Assembly: GCF_025149465.1 (NCBI RefSeq)
Contig: NZ_CP102275.1
Location: 2,305,596 to 2,369,595, forward strand
Source of the DNA: Thomasclavelia spiroformis DSM 1552
GTDB lineage: Bacteria > Bacillota_I > Bacilli_A > Erysipelotrichales > Coprobacillaceae
DNA length: 64,000 nt
Direction: 5' to 3'
Position numbers and translations under genes: made by a program. Below the pieces are notes generated by a model, which was given only the letters and a program-made list of their open reading frames with translations, had not been told where the DNA came from and did not search any database. Position 1 is the stretch's first letter. Each line of letters begins with the position of its first letter. Below are positions 54,571 to 63,416 of this stretch, piece after piece.

Positions 54571-55206
54571 ATGAAACTACTTGATACTCTCGGTAAAACA
54601 AAAAAAGCAATAGGAGGAATTATATTAATCCTATTGATTACGATATTAATCTTTTTTGCTGGTACAAGATATGCTAAAAGAAATAGTAATCCAGAAATTA
54701 CTTCAACCAGTTTAACTCAACAATTGCAAGAAATTGAAGAACTTGCTACTATGTCATATAATTATACTAAAGTTGGTGAATTTTCCGACAATCTTAAGTT
54801 TAATGGTTGGGATATTCCACTTACTGAAAAGAGCTTTTTAATTACTTATGATGGTAAATTGAAAGCTGGTATTAAAATGGATGAAATCGAAATAGCTATT
54901 AATTCAAACAAAATCATTGTCTCAATTCCTGAAATTGAAATATTAAGTAATGAAATTGATGAAAATAGTATTGAAGTCTATGATGAATCTAAAAATGTTT
55001 TTAATCCTATCTCGATAAATGATTATGCTACTTTTGCTAAAAAGCAAAAAGAAATGGTGGCTGAAGAAGCAATTGAAAATGGTTTATTAAGTGAAGCGGC
55101 TACTAAAACTCAAGATGCAATAAAAAAATATTTAAATGCTATTCCTAATATTAATGAAAATTACACTATTGAAGTTAAATTTTTAGAAACAAAAAATGGT
55201 CAATGA
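54571..55206 (+). CDS. DUF4230 membrane-anchored protein
   Basis: 211 residues from the ATG at 54571 (AGGTG 6 bp upstream; a GTG at 54562 is inside that ribosome site). One TM helix at about 14-33, then an external alpha/beta region that matches DUF4230: LATMSYNYTKVGEFSDN, FLITYDGKLKAGIKMDEIE, KIIVSIPEIEILSNEIDENS and a helical AIENGLLSEAATKTQDAIKK. Function unknown. Single gene with its own promoter and a terminator shared with hup. Confidence 0.85.
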   Translation: MKLLDTLGKTKKAIGGIILILLITILIFFAGTRYAKRNSNPEITSTSLTQQLQEIEELATMSYNYTKVGEFSDNLKFNGWDIPLTEKSFLITYDGKLKAGIKMDEIEIAINSNKIIVSIPEIEILSNEIDENSIEVYDESKNVFNPISINDYATFAKKQKEMVAEEAIENGLLSEAATKTQDAIKKYLNAIPNINENYTIEVKFLETKNGQ

Positions 55207-55216
55207 CCATTTTTTT
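55192..55216. terminator. Bidirectional terminator between DUF4230 and hup
   Basis: AAAAATGGT (55192-55200) and ACCATTTTT (55206-55214) around CAATG; A and T runs on both sides. Confidence 0.88.
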
Positions 55217-55490
55217 ATTTATTTACCGCATTTTTTAAAGCACTACTAGCTTTAAATGCTGGAGCTTTACTTGCTGAGATAGTCATTGTTTCTCCAGTTC
55301 TAGGATTACGCCCTGTTCTTTCTCCTCTTTCTCTAATTTCAAAATTTCCAAATCCTTTTAATGATACTTTTTCACCTTTTACTAATGCATCTGTTACTAC
55401 TTCAATAAATGAAGTGATAACTTTATCTACATCTGTTTTTGTCATATTTGTGTTTGAAGCAATTGCTTCTACTAATTCAGTTTTATTCAT
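55215..55490 (-). CDS. hup: HU family DNA-binding protein
   Basis: 91 residues, full length. MNKTELVEAIASNTNMTKTDVDKVI at the start, GEKVSLKGFGNFEIRERGERTGRNPRTGE (partly cited) as the beta arm with RNPRTGE, and KAPAFKASSALKNAVNK at the end. It compacts and bends DNA. Single gene. Confidence 0.97.
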   Translation of the reverse strand: MNKTELVEAIASNTNMTKTDVDKVITSFIEVVTDALVKGEKVSLKGFGNFEIRERGERTGRNPRTGETMTISASKAPAFKASSALKNAVNK

Positions 55491-55558
55491 CTTAATTTCT
55501 CCAATCTTTTTATTATAGGAAATAGTCCTACATTCATTATATTACTTATCATTATTGA

Positions 55559-56590
55559 TTACAAGTTATAATCTTTTGTATATTGTTTGACAGTTTTTAT
55601 AAAATTGTCAACATCTTTTTTTTGGGTAGCCCATGATGTGACTAAACGTATACAGTAATGATTTTCATCAATTTTATTCATTACATTAAAAGAGTAATTA
55701 CGTTGTAATTTTGTTATTAAATCTTTTGGTAAAATCGGAAATACTTGATTGCTTGGAGATTCAACATACATATCATAATCTTTAAGTCCTTCTCTTAAAA
55801 TATCAGCCATTTTATTTTCATGAATCCCAATTTCTAAATAAAGATTATTACTAAATAATTCTTTGAATTGTGCCCCTAATAACCAGCCTTTTGCTAGCAT
55901 AGCGCCTCTTTGTTTAATATTATATCTAAAATCATTTTTTAAGTCATCGTTTACAATTACTAAACATTCTCCAAATAATGCCCCCATTTTAGTTCCACCT
56001 ATATAAAAAGCATCACTATAATTAGATAAATCTTTTAATGTAGGTGTTCCTTTTATTGCTAATGCACTTCCAAGTCTAGCTCCATCAACATATAAATATA
56101 ACTGATTTTTTTTACAGAAATAATAAATTTCTTTTAATTCATTTAGTGTATATACAGTTCCATATTCTGTAGTCTGTGAAATGTATACCATCTTAGGTTG
56201 TACCATATGTTCATCTTGGTGTTCTTCAATTATTTTTTTTATTATTTCTGTAGTTAATTTTCCATCTTTATGTACTTTAGTAAGCACTTTATGTCCTGTA
56301 GCTTCAATTGCTCCTGTTTCATGAACATTTATATGTCCACTATCTACAGCAATTACAGCTTGATATGGTTTTAATGCTGAAGCAATAAATGTTGCATTAG
56401 TTTGTGTTCCTCCTACAAGATAATGTATATCAACATTATCATTTTCCATTTGCTTTTTTAAAATATTTGTTGTTTCATAACAATATTGATCTAATCCATA
56501 TCCAGTATTTTGTTCATTGTTTATTTTTGACAATGCCTCTATTATTCTATAATGTGCTCCTTCACTATAATCATTTGTAAAACTATACAT
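55559..56590 (-). CDS. Low-specificity threonine aldolase-like PLP enzyme
   Basis: 343 residues from the ATG at 56590 (GGGGG upstream; earlier in-frame starts lie in the RpiR gene). It begins MYSFTNDYSEGAHYRIIEAL, has VGGTQTNATFIASALKPYQAVI, YVDGARLGSALA and the PLP lysine in YIGGTKMGALFGE. The fold-type I beta-eliminating lyase/threonine aldolase family cleaves threonine to glycine and acetaldehyde. It follows the RpiR regulator by 10 bp. Confidence 0.9.
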   Translation of the reverse strand: MYSFTNDYSEGAHYRIIEALSKINNEQNTGYGLDQYCYETTNILKKQMENDNVDIHYLVGGTQTNATFIASALKPYQAVIAVDSGHINVHETGAIEATGHKVLTKVHKDGKLTTEIIKKIIEEHQDEHMVQPKMVYISQTTEYGTVYTLNELKEIYYFCKKNQLYLYVDGARLGSALAIKGTPTLKDLSNYSDAFYIGGTKMGALFGECLVIVNDDLKNDFRYNIKQRGAMLAKGWLLGAQFKELFSNNLYLEIGIHENKMADILREGLKDYDMYVESPSNQVFPILPKDLITKLQRNYSFNVMNKIDENHYCIRLVTSWATQKKDVDNFIKTVKQYTKDYNL

Positions 56591-56600
56591 TATTATCCCC

Positions 56601-57431
56601 CTATCTTCTTGGATATAAAATTCCATAACGAACATATAATAAATCAAAATATGTTTTCATTGTTGTTGTTCCAGATAAAGATGATTCCGTAAAATTACTT
56701 TCTTGTCCATGAACAAGAAATGTTCGATCAGCTAATTTAATTACTTCACTTTGCTCATTCATCGTTATTAAAATTACTTGGGCACCTCTATTTTTAATTG
56801 ATTTAACTAATTCCCCTACTGGCATCATTCGCGCTCGCACAGATAATACAATTGCAACACTATTTTTATCTAATAACTCAATTCTTTGACTATCATCTCC
56901 ACGATCAGCAAATGCATACGAAAACTTTCCTAACTTCACCAATTTAAATTGAATATCGGAAGCTAATATTTTATTGAATTGAAATCCAAAAAAATGTAAT
57001 TTTTTTGCATTATATATAATATCACACAAGTGATCTATTTCGTGAATATTGACATATTTTTTACTTTCTTTTAATGAATTAATAGATAAGTCATATACCA
57101 TATCTACACATTTTGAAGGTTCGTTATGGATTTTACCTAAATCTTGTGAACTTAATTTTATTTCGTGATTTGCTTGTCTTAAACCTGATTCTACTTCTTT
57201 TTTAAATTCCGCAAAATTATCACATTTTAAGGCTTTACAAAAACGAGATATTGTTGCTGGTGATGTATAACATAAATCAGCTAGTTCATTAATGCTTATA
57301 TTTGGTATTTTTTCAATATTATTTAATACTTGATAACATATTGTATAATATATACCTTGACTGTATGATGCATTTATATATGTTAATAAATTATATAAAA
57401 TATCTACCTCAGTATTTCTTTTAATGTTCAA
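56601..57431 (-). CDS. MurR/RpiR family transcriptional regulator
   Basis: 276 residues. I place the start at TTG 57431, with GGAGGTGA just upstream; an in-frame TTG at 57449 lies before that site. N-terminal RpiR HTH: ISINELADLCYTSPATISRFCKALKC. C-terminal SIS domain: KKLHFFGFQFNKILASDIQFKL and AIVLSVRARMMPVGELVKSIKNRG (in part). SIS domains bind phosphosugars. No sugar genes are adjacent; the downstream gene is the aldolase. The SIS loop SVRARM replaces the usual SxSG(x)T, so the ligand may differ. Confidence 0.88.
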   Translation of the reverse strand: MNIKRNTEVDILYNLLTYINASYSQGIYYTICYQVLNNIEKIPNISINELADLCYTSPATISRFCKALKCDNFAEFKKEVESGLRQANHEIKLSSQDLGKIHNEPSKCVDMVYDLSINSLKESKKYVNIHEIDHLCDIIYNAKKLHFFGFQFNKILASDIQFKLVKLGKFSYAFADRGDDSQRIELLDKNSVAIVLSVRARMMPVGELVKSIKNRGAQVILITMNEQSEVIKLADRTFLVHGQESNFTESSLSGTTTMKTYFDLLYVRYGILYPRR

Positions 57432-57463
57432 AACCTCACCTCCATACAATATTATTTTGTTAC

Positions 57464-58372
57464 TTAATCATTTACATATTCAAAAATAAAATTTTTTAAT
57501 GTATTTTTAAAATCATCCGTTTCTTTTAATTCGTATAAATAGCGTTCATCTTTTAGAACAAATAGTTCTTTGTTTCCACGATTAGCATTATACAAAGGAT
57601 ATACCATATCTAATGGTACAAAGTCATCATTTTTCATATGAATGAATAACGTTGGTATGTCATTATGTTTTAACATTAAAGGGTATGATTCTTTGATATT
57701 AATCTTTATTTCCTGTTTAATTTTATGTCGAATCATTTGGATAGTTGGAAATTTTATTACTTTATAATCTTTAACAATTCGATAAGCTAATATATCATAT
57801 ACACTAGTATATGCTCCATCACTAATGATTGCTTTTACATTTTTTAATAAATGTTTACTAGCTGCTTTTAATATTGTATTTGCTCCTGCTTCTTTTCCAT
57901 ATAAAATAATTTGATGATCTTTACCATATTCTTTTAATAGATATTCATTCCAACAAACCAAATCATTTACATCTTTTATACCTAACCCCCGTATATAACC
58001 GTCACTTTGCCCATGTGCACAAGCGTCTATTAGCAATATATTCCATGAAGGATAACGTTCTTTAAAAAAAGGAACATATAAAGACATATCTTTCGCTTCT
58101 AATGCAAAAGGATGTAAAATTATTAAAGTTTTTGTAGCACTTGTTTCTTCAACTAAAATTCCTCTTAATCGAATATCTTGTTTATTCTTTATATATATAC
58201 TTTTACTTCTATATTTTGTTTCTAAAATACTTGGTTTATCATCATCTTTATGATGACGATATATTATTGATTTAACAGTTCGATTAACAAACATATTTAA
58301 AGCTCCTGCTCCTGATGCTAATCCCGCTAAAACTGCTAAAGAAGTAACTACTTTTTTTCCTTTATTATTCAT
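57464..58372 (-). CDS. Membrane-anchored alpha/beta hydrolase fold protein lacking the Ser nucleophile
   Basis: 302 residues from ATG 58372, which overlaps the upstream stop; an ATG at 58381 has AAGGAG only 1 bp away, too close. A hydrophobic segment at about 10-28 is a signal anchor. The fold is a BAAT/YqkD-type hydrolase: TLIILHPFALEAKDMSLYV, LLIDACAHGQSDG, and the elbow ILYGKEAGANTIL. Here Glu161 replaces the Ser of GxSxG. The acid region MKNDDFVPLD is kept, but the expected C-terminal His is not evident. It may be an inactive or repurposed relative. Confidence 0.82.
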   Translation of the reverse strand: MNNKGKKVVTSLAVLAGLASGAGALNMFVNRTVKSIIYRHHKDDDKPSILETKYRSKSIYIKNKQDIRLRGILVEETSATKTLIILHPFALEAKDMSLYVPFFKERYPSWNILLIDACAHGQSDGYIRGLGIKDVNDLVCWNEYLLKEYGKDHQIILYGKEAGANTILKAASKHLLKNVKAIISDGAYTSVYDILAYRIVKDYKVIKFPTIQMIRHKIKQEIKINIKESYPLMLKHNDIPTLFIHMKNDDFVPLDMVYPLYNANRGNKELFVLKDERYLYELKETDDFKNTLKNFIFEYVND

Positions 58373-59567
58373 TTTTTCCATACTCCTTATAATTTTCCAT
58401 TAATAATCTATTTATATTGCTTACTTGCTCAAATGAGCTTAAGCGATATTCATCATGCTCCATTCTACCTGCATAAAATCTAATGGCTTTTTCCAATTCT
58501 TCTCGTATTTTTTCATGATATTCTTTAGGAAATGTTGAAATTGGAAAACAAACAAAAACAAATGTATTATAGTCTTTCGAAAATAAATTAATTAATAAAT
58601 CATATCCTTCGCTTCTTACTATTGAATTACCGATTGCTAATTGTAAATCATGATTTGCAAATGTTAACATATCATTCATGACAAATCTTATTACATCCAT
58701 TGATGCTTCTTTAAATGCTTCATGATCACTTTCAAAAATAGCTTTTAAATATGCAACTACAATATTTTTATCTTTATTATTATCTTTAAGATAATTATCT
58801 ACATATTTAAAAATTGCCTTAGTTACTCTATAATGAGATAATACTAAATTTCCAAAATCAGTCATGATTGCAAAAGCAAATCTTTGAGATGTACATAACT
58901 TCCAAATTGCTTCCAATAAATATTCTTTAACTTGATCATAAAAAACATCAAGTTTTTCAAAAACCATCCTAATAATTCTTCTAAAATAATATAAATGAAA
59001 TTGATATTGAGTATCTAAATATTTTGCCGTCGTTCCATCCCATTCATATTCATATAAAATTTTATCAAGTAATAAATTAACTGAATCAATAAATTTTCTA
59101 TAATTTTTCATTTTCATTAGCTTTTCTAAATATGGCATAAATATTTCATAAAATTCATCTATTGTTTCTTGATTAATACCTCTATGATATTCTAAATAAT
59201 CAAGGATATTTCGATAATCTAAAGGTTCTAACATTATTTCTGTGTTTTTACTATCAATATATTCTTGGAAATCATCACATTTTAAAATCGTATGATATTC
59301 ATTAATATATAATATTTGTTTTAAAGCATCTTTAGTAATATATTCTTCTTCCTGTTCATGAAGATCCACTGAAAACACACTTTTTATTTCTGAACCAGAA
59401 TAATCTAATGTTAAAAATACATTAATCTCTCTAAATTGAATATCTCTAATATAGTAATGAAATTTATGTTCATATTGTTTTGTTTGAACACAACTATGAC
59501 ATCTATATTTTCCCTGATAATTACTTTTATGTTCTTCTAAATATTTGTGAATACAGACATGCATCAT
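58365..59567 (-). CDS. Uncharacterised 400-residue helical protein
   Basis: I do not recognise this protein. From the ATG at 59567 (GGGGTG upstream) it has a short Cys/His-rich start (MMHVCIHKYLEE ... YRCHSCVQTKQYEHKFHYY) that may bind zinc, a beta-rich part with VFLTLDYSGSEIKSVFSVDL, then about 280 residues of helices rich in Tyr, Leu and Glu. No TM helix. The gene overlaps the hydrolase by 8 bp and they form a two-gene unit. An RNA- or protein-binding HEAT-like role is possible but unsupported. Confidence 0.7.
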   Translation of the reverse strand: MMHVCIHKYLEEHKSNYQGKYRCHSCVQTKQYEHKFHYYIRDIQFREINVFLTLDYSGSEIKSVFSVDLHEQEEEYITKDALKQILYINEYHTILKCDDFQEYIDSKNTEIMLEPLDYRNILDYLEYHRGINQETIDEFYEIFMPYLEKLMKMKNYRKFIDSVNLLLDKILYEYEWDGTTAKYLDTQYQFHLYYFRRIIRMVFEKLDVFYDQVKEYLLEAIWKLCTSQRFAFAIMTDFGNLVLSHYRVTKAIFKYVDNYLKDNNKDKNIVVAYLKAIFESDHEAFKEASMDVIRFVMNDMLTFANHDLQLAIGNSIVRSEGYDLLINLFSKDYNTFVFVCFPISTFPKEYHEKIREELEKAIRFYAGRMEHDEYRLSSFEQVSNINRLLMENYKEYGKNE

Positions 59568-59749
59568 ATTTTCACCCCCCTTATAGGAATATTTTACCAC
59601 TTATAATAAAATATTAAAACTAATAAAAATATCAACTTTATATATTAGTTTTTTGTTACTAATTGAGAGTTATAATTAAATTATATACATTATTTTTAGA
59701 TAATATGCCTTTTCATTTATTATAATTAAATTTTTTGTATTTAAAAATT

Positions 59750-60481
59750 CTAATCATAAAATACCTCATATAAATATAATCCTTGTGGTTTTGCTTTAAA
59801 TAAGCATTTTTCTTTACCTTTACTATCTAAAAATTCTTGTAATCTTTTTTTTGTTATTCTTTTAGCACCGACTTGTATCAAACCACCGACAATATGCCTT
59901 ACCATATAACGTCTAAAACCGTTTCCAACTATGGTAAATGTTATAATTCCATTGTTATCTTCGATTAGTATTTTATATAATTCTCTAATTGTATTACCAT
60001 ATTGATCATAACTACAAAAAGATGCAAAGTCATGCTCTCCTATAAAAATATTTGCAGCATCTTTCATCAATTCTAAATCTAAGGGTCTACCATATTGATA
60101 TATATAATTTGTTTCAAAAGGACTATACTCTTTTGTACTTAATAAATAACGATACTCTTTTTTTGTTGCACTATATCTACTATGAAAATCCTCGCTTACA
60201 AATAACGAATCCAATATATATATATCATTTGGTAAAAAATGATTTATTGCTCTTTTCCATTGTTTTTCAGGCATCTGTCTTAATGTATCAAAATGAAAAA
60301 CTTGTTTATTTCCATGTACTTTGGCATCAGTTCTTCCTGAAGCATGAATTGTTACTTCTTCTTCACAAATCTTTTTTAATGCTTTTTGAATTTCTCCCTG
60401 AACAGTTCTTAATTTATTTTGAATTTGAAAACCATAAAATTTACTACCGTCGTAACTAACTATACATTTTACTCTAACCAT
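59750..60481 (-). CDS. truA: tRNA pseudouridine(38-40) synthase TruA
   Basis: 243 residues. Catalytic Asp52 lies in HASGRTDAKVHGNKQVFHF. Other motifs: SYDGSKFYGFQIQ, FHSRYSATKKEYRYLL, HDFASFCS and GNGFRRYMVRHIVGGL. TruA modifies the anticodon arm of many tRNAs. It overlaps ecfT by 1 bp and ends the rpoA-rplQ-ecf-truA operon; rplM-rpsI, often next, are absent here. Confidence 0.97.
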   Translation of the reverse strand: MVRVKCIVSYDGSKFYGFQIQNKLRTVQGEIQKALKKICEEEVTIHASGRTDAKVHGNKQVFHFDTLRQMPEKQWKRAINHFLPNDIYILDSLFVSEDFHSRYSATKKEYRYLLSTKEYSPFETNYIYQYGRPLDLELMKDAANIFIGEHDFASFCSYDQYGNTIRELYKILIEDNNGIITFTIVGNGFRRYMVRHIVGGLIQVGAKRITKKRLQEFLDSKGKEKCLFKAKPQGLYLYEVFYD

Positions 60482-61281
60482 TACAATATAAAACTAAGTG
60501 TTATAACACATCCTGATACTATAGCTGTAATGATGAATGCTAAAGTGTCAGTTCTCCTCCATTTTAATGTTTTATAACGTGTTCTTTTAGCTTCTGGGTT
60601 ATAGTTACGACTTTCCATTGCATTTGCTAAATCTTCTGCACGCTGAAATGCTGATATAAACAATGGTATAATCAGTGAAATAATAGCTTTTATTTTATCC
60701 GTTAATTTCCCCTCGCTAAAATCTACACCTCTACTTGCTTGTGCCTTCATTATTCTTTTAGCCTCATCTAATAAATCAGGAATAAATCTTAATGCAATCG
60801 AAATCATCATTGCAAGTTCATGAGATGGAAACCCAATTTTTTTTAATGGATTCAAGAGAGCTTCAATTGCAAGTGTAAGATCCAATGGCTTTGTTGAAGA
60901 AGTTAAAATTGTAGTCATAGTAATAATTAAAACTAATCTAATAAAAATATATGCTGATTGTAATAATGCATCAGAATATATTTTTATAAAACCAAGACTA
61001 ACTAACAGTTCCCCTGTTTTAATTAAGAAAATATTAAATATCATTAAAAATAACATCATAAATAACATAGGTTTAACTGCTTTTAATATGTGCTTTAAGT
61101 TAATATTTGAAATAATTGTTGTGCCTATTGTAAATATAGCCATAATGGCATAGCCTATTGATCCTGCATCAAAAAATATTGCAATTAAAAATATTAATAA
61201 TGCTAATATTTTTAATCTTGGGTCTAATTGATGTATTGTTGAGTTAATTGGTATATATTTACCAAATGTAATATTATCCAT
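60481..61281 (-). CDS. ecfT: ECF transporter transmembrane subunit EcfT
   Basis: 266 residues with five to six TM helices. The coupling helices have MKAQASRGVDFSEG (the A-R-G motif) and LANAMESRNYNPEAKRTRY. EcfT joins the ATPases EcfA1/A2 with interchangeable vitamin-binding S components. It overlaps ecfA2 by 8 bp and truA by 1 bp. No S component is in the window, which fits the group II type. Confidence 0.96.
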   Translation of the reverse strand: MDNITFGKYIPINSTIHQLDPRLKILALLIFLIAIFFDAGSIGYAIMAIFTIGTTIISNINLKHILKAVKPMLFMMLFLMIFNIFLIKTGELLVSLGFIKIYSDALLQSAYIFIRLVLIITMTTILTSSTKPLDLTLAIEALLNPLKKIGFPSHELAMMISIALRFIPDLLDEAKRIMKAQASRGVDFSEGKLTDKIKAIISLIIPLFISAFQRAEDLANAMESRNYNPEAKRTRYKTLKWRRTDTLAFIITAIVSGCVITLSFIL

Positions 61282-62125
61282 TTAACTCACCTCCAATGAC
61301 ATTTATAAGTTCATCAATATCTTTAATTGATGAATTAATATTAAAACCGCCTTTATTTAGTTTTAAAATAAAATCTGTAATAATTGGTAAATCAATTCCT
61401 AATTCATTTAAATACTCACTATCTTTAAAGATATTTGCAACAGAATCATGTCTTTCTACTTTTCCGTGATTCATAACAACAACTTCATCACAATATTGCA
61501 AAACATGATTCATATCATGAGTTACAAGAATAATTGTTTTACCAGATTTATTTATTTTCTTAAACAAATTCATCATTTCATTCGCCCCCTGTGGATCTAA
61601 TCCTGCAGTTGGCTCATCAAGAATTAAAATATCCGGATCCATTGCTAAAATTCCTGCAATTGCAACTCTTCGTTTTTGCCCACCTGATAAATCAAATGGT
61701 GATTTGTCTAAATATGTTTCATCTAAACCTACAATGTTTATGACTTTTTTTGAAATTTGCTTGGCTTCATCCTCGCTAATTCCAAAATTTATTGGTCCAA
61801 AAATAATATCTTTTTCAATCGTTTCTTCAAATAATTGATATTCAGGAAATTGAAAAACTAACCCCGCTTTTTTTCTTAACATTTTAAGTCCACTAGGCTT
61901 ATTTGCTGATGTAATTACATAATCATCAATTTCAATATTTCCACTGCTTGGAAGAAGTAGTGCATTAATATGTTGGATCAATGTACTTTTGCCACTTCCA
62001 GTTTGTCCTATAACTGCTGTAAAGCTACCGTTTTTAATATCTAAATTTACCCCTTTTAAAGCATGATAAGCAAATGGTGTACTTTCACTATATATATGCT
62101 CTACTTCTTTGAATGTAATTGACAT
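61274..62125 (-). CDS. ecfA2: ECF transporter ATPase EcfA2
   Basis: 283 residues. Walker A AVIGQTGSGKSTLIQHINAL, Q-loop VFQFPEYQLFEETI, signature DLSGGQKRRVAIAGILA, Walker B DILILDEPTAGLDPQG, H-loop LVTHDMN. The C-terminal domain ends VIGGELNG. It overlaps ecfA1 by 25 bp. Confidence 0.96.
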   Translation of the reverse strand: MSITFKEVEHIYSESTPFAYHALKGVNLDIKNGSFTAVIGQTGSGKSTLIQHINALLLPSSGNIEIDDYVITSANKPSGLKMLRKKAGLVFQFPEYQLFEETIEKDIIFGPINFGISEDEAKQISKKVINIVGLDETYLDKSPFDLSGGQKRRVAIAGILAMDPDILILDEPTAGLDPQGANEMMNLFKKINKSGKTIILVTHDMNHVLQYCDEVVVMNHGKVERHDSVANIFKDSEYLNELGIDLPIITDFILKLNKGGFNINSSIKDIDELINVIGGELNG

Positions 62126-62931
62126 AACTCTTTTACTAATTCCTCCATATCTAAAGTTCTACTAGTTTCAATATTTAACTTTCTTAAACTATTTGCTACC
62201 TTTAAAGCAAAAGGAATATCTAACTCATATTTGATCAAAATTTTTTCATCACTTAATATTTCTTGAGGTTTTCCAATTGCCATAACTTTACCGTTATTCA
62301 TAACAATAATACGATCTGCATTTTTAGCTTCTTCAATATCATGAGTAATTGATATAATGGTCATTGTTTTTTCTTTATTTAATTTTCTTACTAAATTATT
62401 TATCTCACGCTTTCCTATAGGATCTAACATACTTGTTGCTTCGTCTAAAATAATTATTTTAGGATTCATTGCTAATATACCAGCAATCGCAACACGTTGT
62501 TTTTGACCTCCAGATAATTTTATTGGCTCATGATCTAAGAAATCTTGCATATCAACTTTACTGGCATAATTATTTATTATTTCGTCCATTTGATTTTGCG
62601 GAACACAATTATTTTCTAAACCAAACGCTATATCGTCTCGAACAGTGGCTCCTATAAATTGATTATCAGGGTTTTGAAATACAATTCCAATATTATCGCG
62701 AACTTTATATAAGTTTTCTAAAGTTAATTCAACTCCATTAACAATAATTGTTCCTTTTAATTTTTCCAATAATCCAATAATTAGTTTTGCTATTGTACTT
62801 TTACCACTACCGTTATGACCCAATATAGCAACATATTCCCCTTCAAATATATCAAAACTTATATTATTTATCGTTCTTATACCCTCTCTATATTCAAATG
62901 ATAAATTTTTTATCTCAATGATCTTTTTCAT
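62101..62931 (-). CDS. ecfA1: ECF transporter ATPase EcfA1
   Basis: 276 residues from the ATG at 62931, which follows GGTGGTGAAGAG; an in-frame start 57 bp earlier has no ribosome site. Walker A AILGHNGSGKSTIAKLIIGL, Q-loop VFQNPDNQFIGATV, signature KLSGGQKQRVAIAGILA, Walker B IIILDEATSMLDPIG, H-loop SITHDIEE. It lies after a hairpin behind rplQ that may reduce but not abolish read-through. Confidence 0.96.
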   Translation of the reverse strand: MKKIIEIKNLSFEYREGIRTINNISFDIFEGEYVAILGHNGSGKSTIAKLIIGLLEKLKGTIIVNGVELTLENLYKVRDNIGIVFQNPDNQFIGATVRDDIAFGLENNCVPQNQMDEIINNYASKVDMQDFLDHEPIKLSGGQKQRVAIAGILAMNPKIIILDEATSMLDPIGKREINNLVRKLNKEKTMTIISITHDIEEAKNADRIIVMNNGKVMAIGKPQEILSDEKILIKYELDIPFALKVANSLRKLNIETSRTLDMEELVKELCQLHSKK

Positions 62932-62989
62932 CTCTTCACCACCTATCCTGTTTTTTATAATTCTATATTCAATGAATATTTTAGTCAAG

Positions 62990-63015
62990 TAAAAGAAAAA
63001 GACCCTAGGGTCTTT
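62990..63015 (-). terminator. Terminator after rplQ
   Basis: AAAGACCC and GGGTCTTT (62998-63015) form a perfect stem around TA; with the inner pair opened the loop is 4 nt. TTTTCTTTTAC follows on the minus strand. Confidence 0.8.
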
Positions 63016-63021
63016 AAGTTA

Positions 63022-63384
63022 TTAAATTAATGTTATGATTGCCATTGGGGCATTGTCACCTTTACGATTGTAAGTTTTTAAGATACGTGTGTATCCTCCT
63101 TTTACATCTTTATATTTAGGTGCTACATCATCAAATAATTTTTGTACAGCAGTTTTTCCTGTTGATTCATCAATTACATTATGTAATACAGCAGCAGCTT
63201 GACGTCTTGCATGTAAGTCGCCACGTTTACCTAAAGTAATTAATTCTTCAACAACAGAACGAACTTCTTTAGCTCTAGTTTCTGTTGTTTCTAATTTACC
63301 ATACATAATTACTTCTGTTGCTAGAGAACGTAACATTGATTTTCTAATGTCAGAAGTACGTCCTAATTTTCTATTTTTAGCCAT
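63022..63384 (-). CDS. rplQ: 50S ribosomal protein L17
   Basis: 120 residues, full length: [21 protein letters not shown] at the start (cited in part), [24 protein letters not shown] and the end [21 protein letters not shown] (in part). It follows rpoA by 32 bp, the universal order. Confidence 0.98.
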   Translation of the reverse strand: MAKNRKLGRTSDIRKSMLRSLATEVIMYGKLETTETRAKEVRSVVEELITLGKRGDLHARRQAAAVLHNVIDESTGKTAVQKLFDDVAPKYKDVKGGYTRILKTYNRKGDNAPMAIITLI

Positions 63385-63416
63385 GAGATTAGTGCTCCTT
63401 CCTTCGTATTTGCGAA

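Noticed and set aside
59601-59749. Hairpin TATTAGTTTT/AAAACTAATA downstream of truA
   Set aside because: The 10-bp stem is nearly all A-T with a 17-nt loop and no proper T run, so I do not call it a terminator; nothing else is visible in this 149-bp gap.
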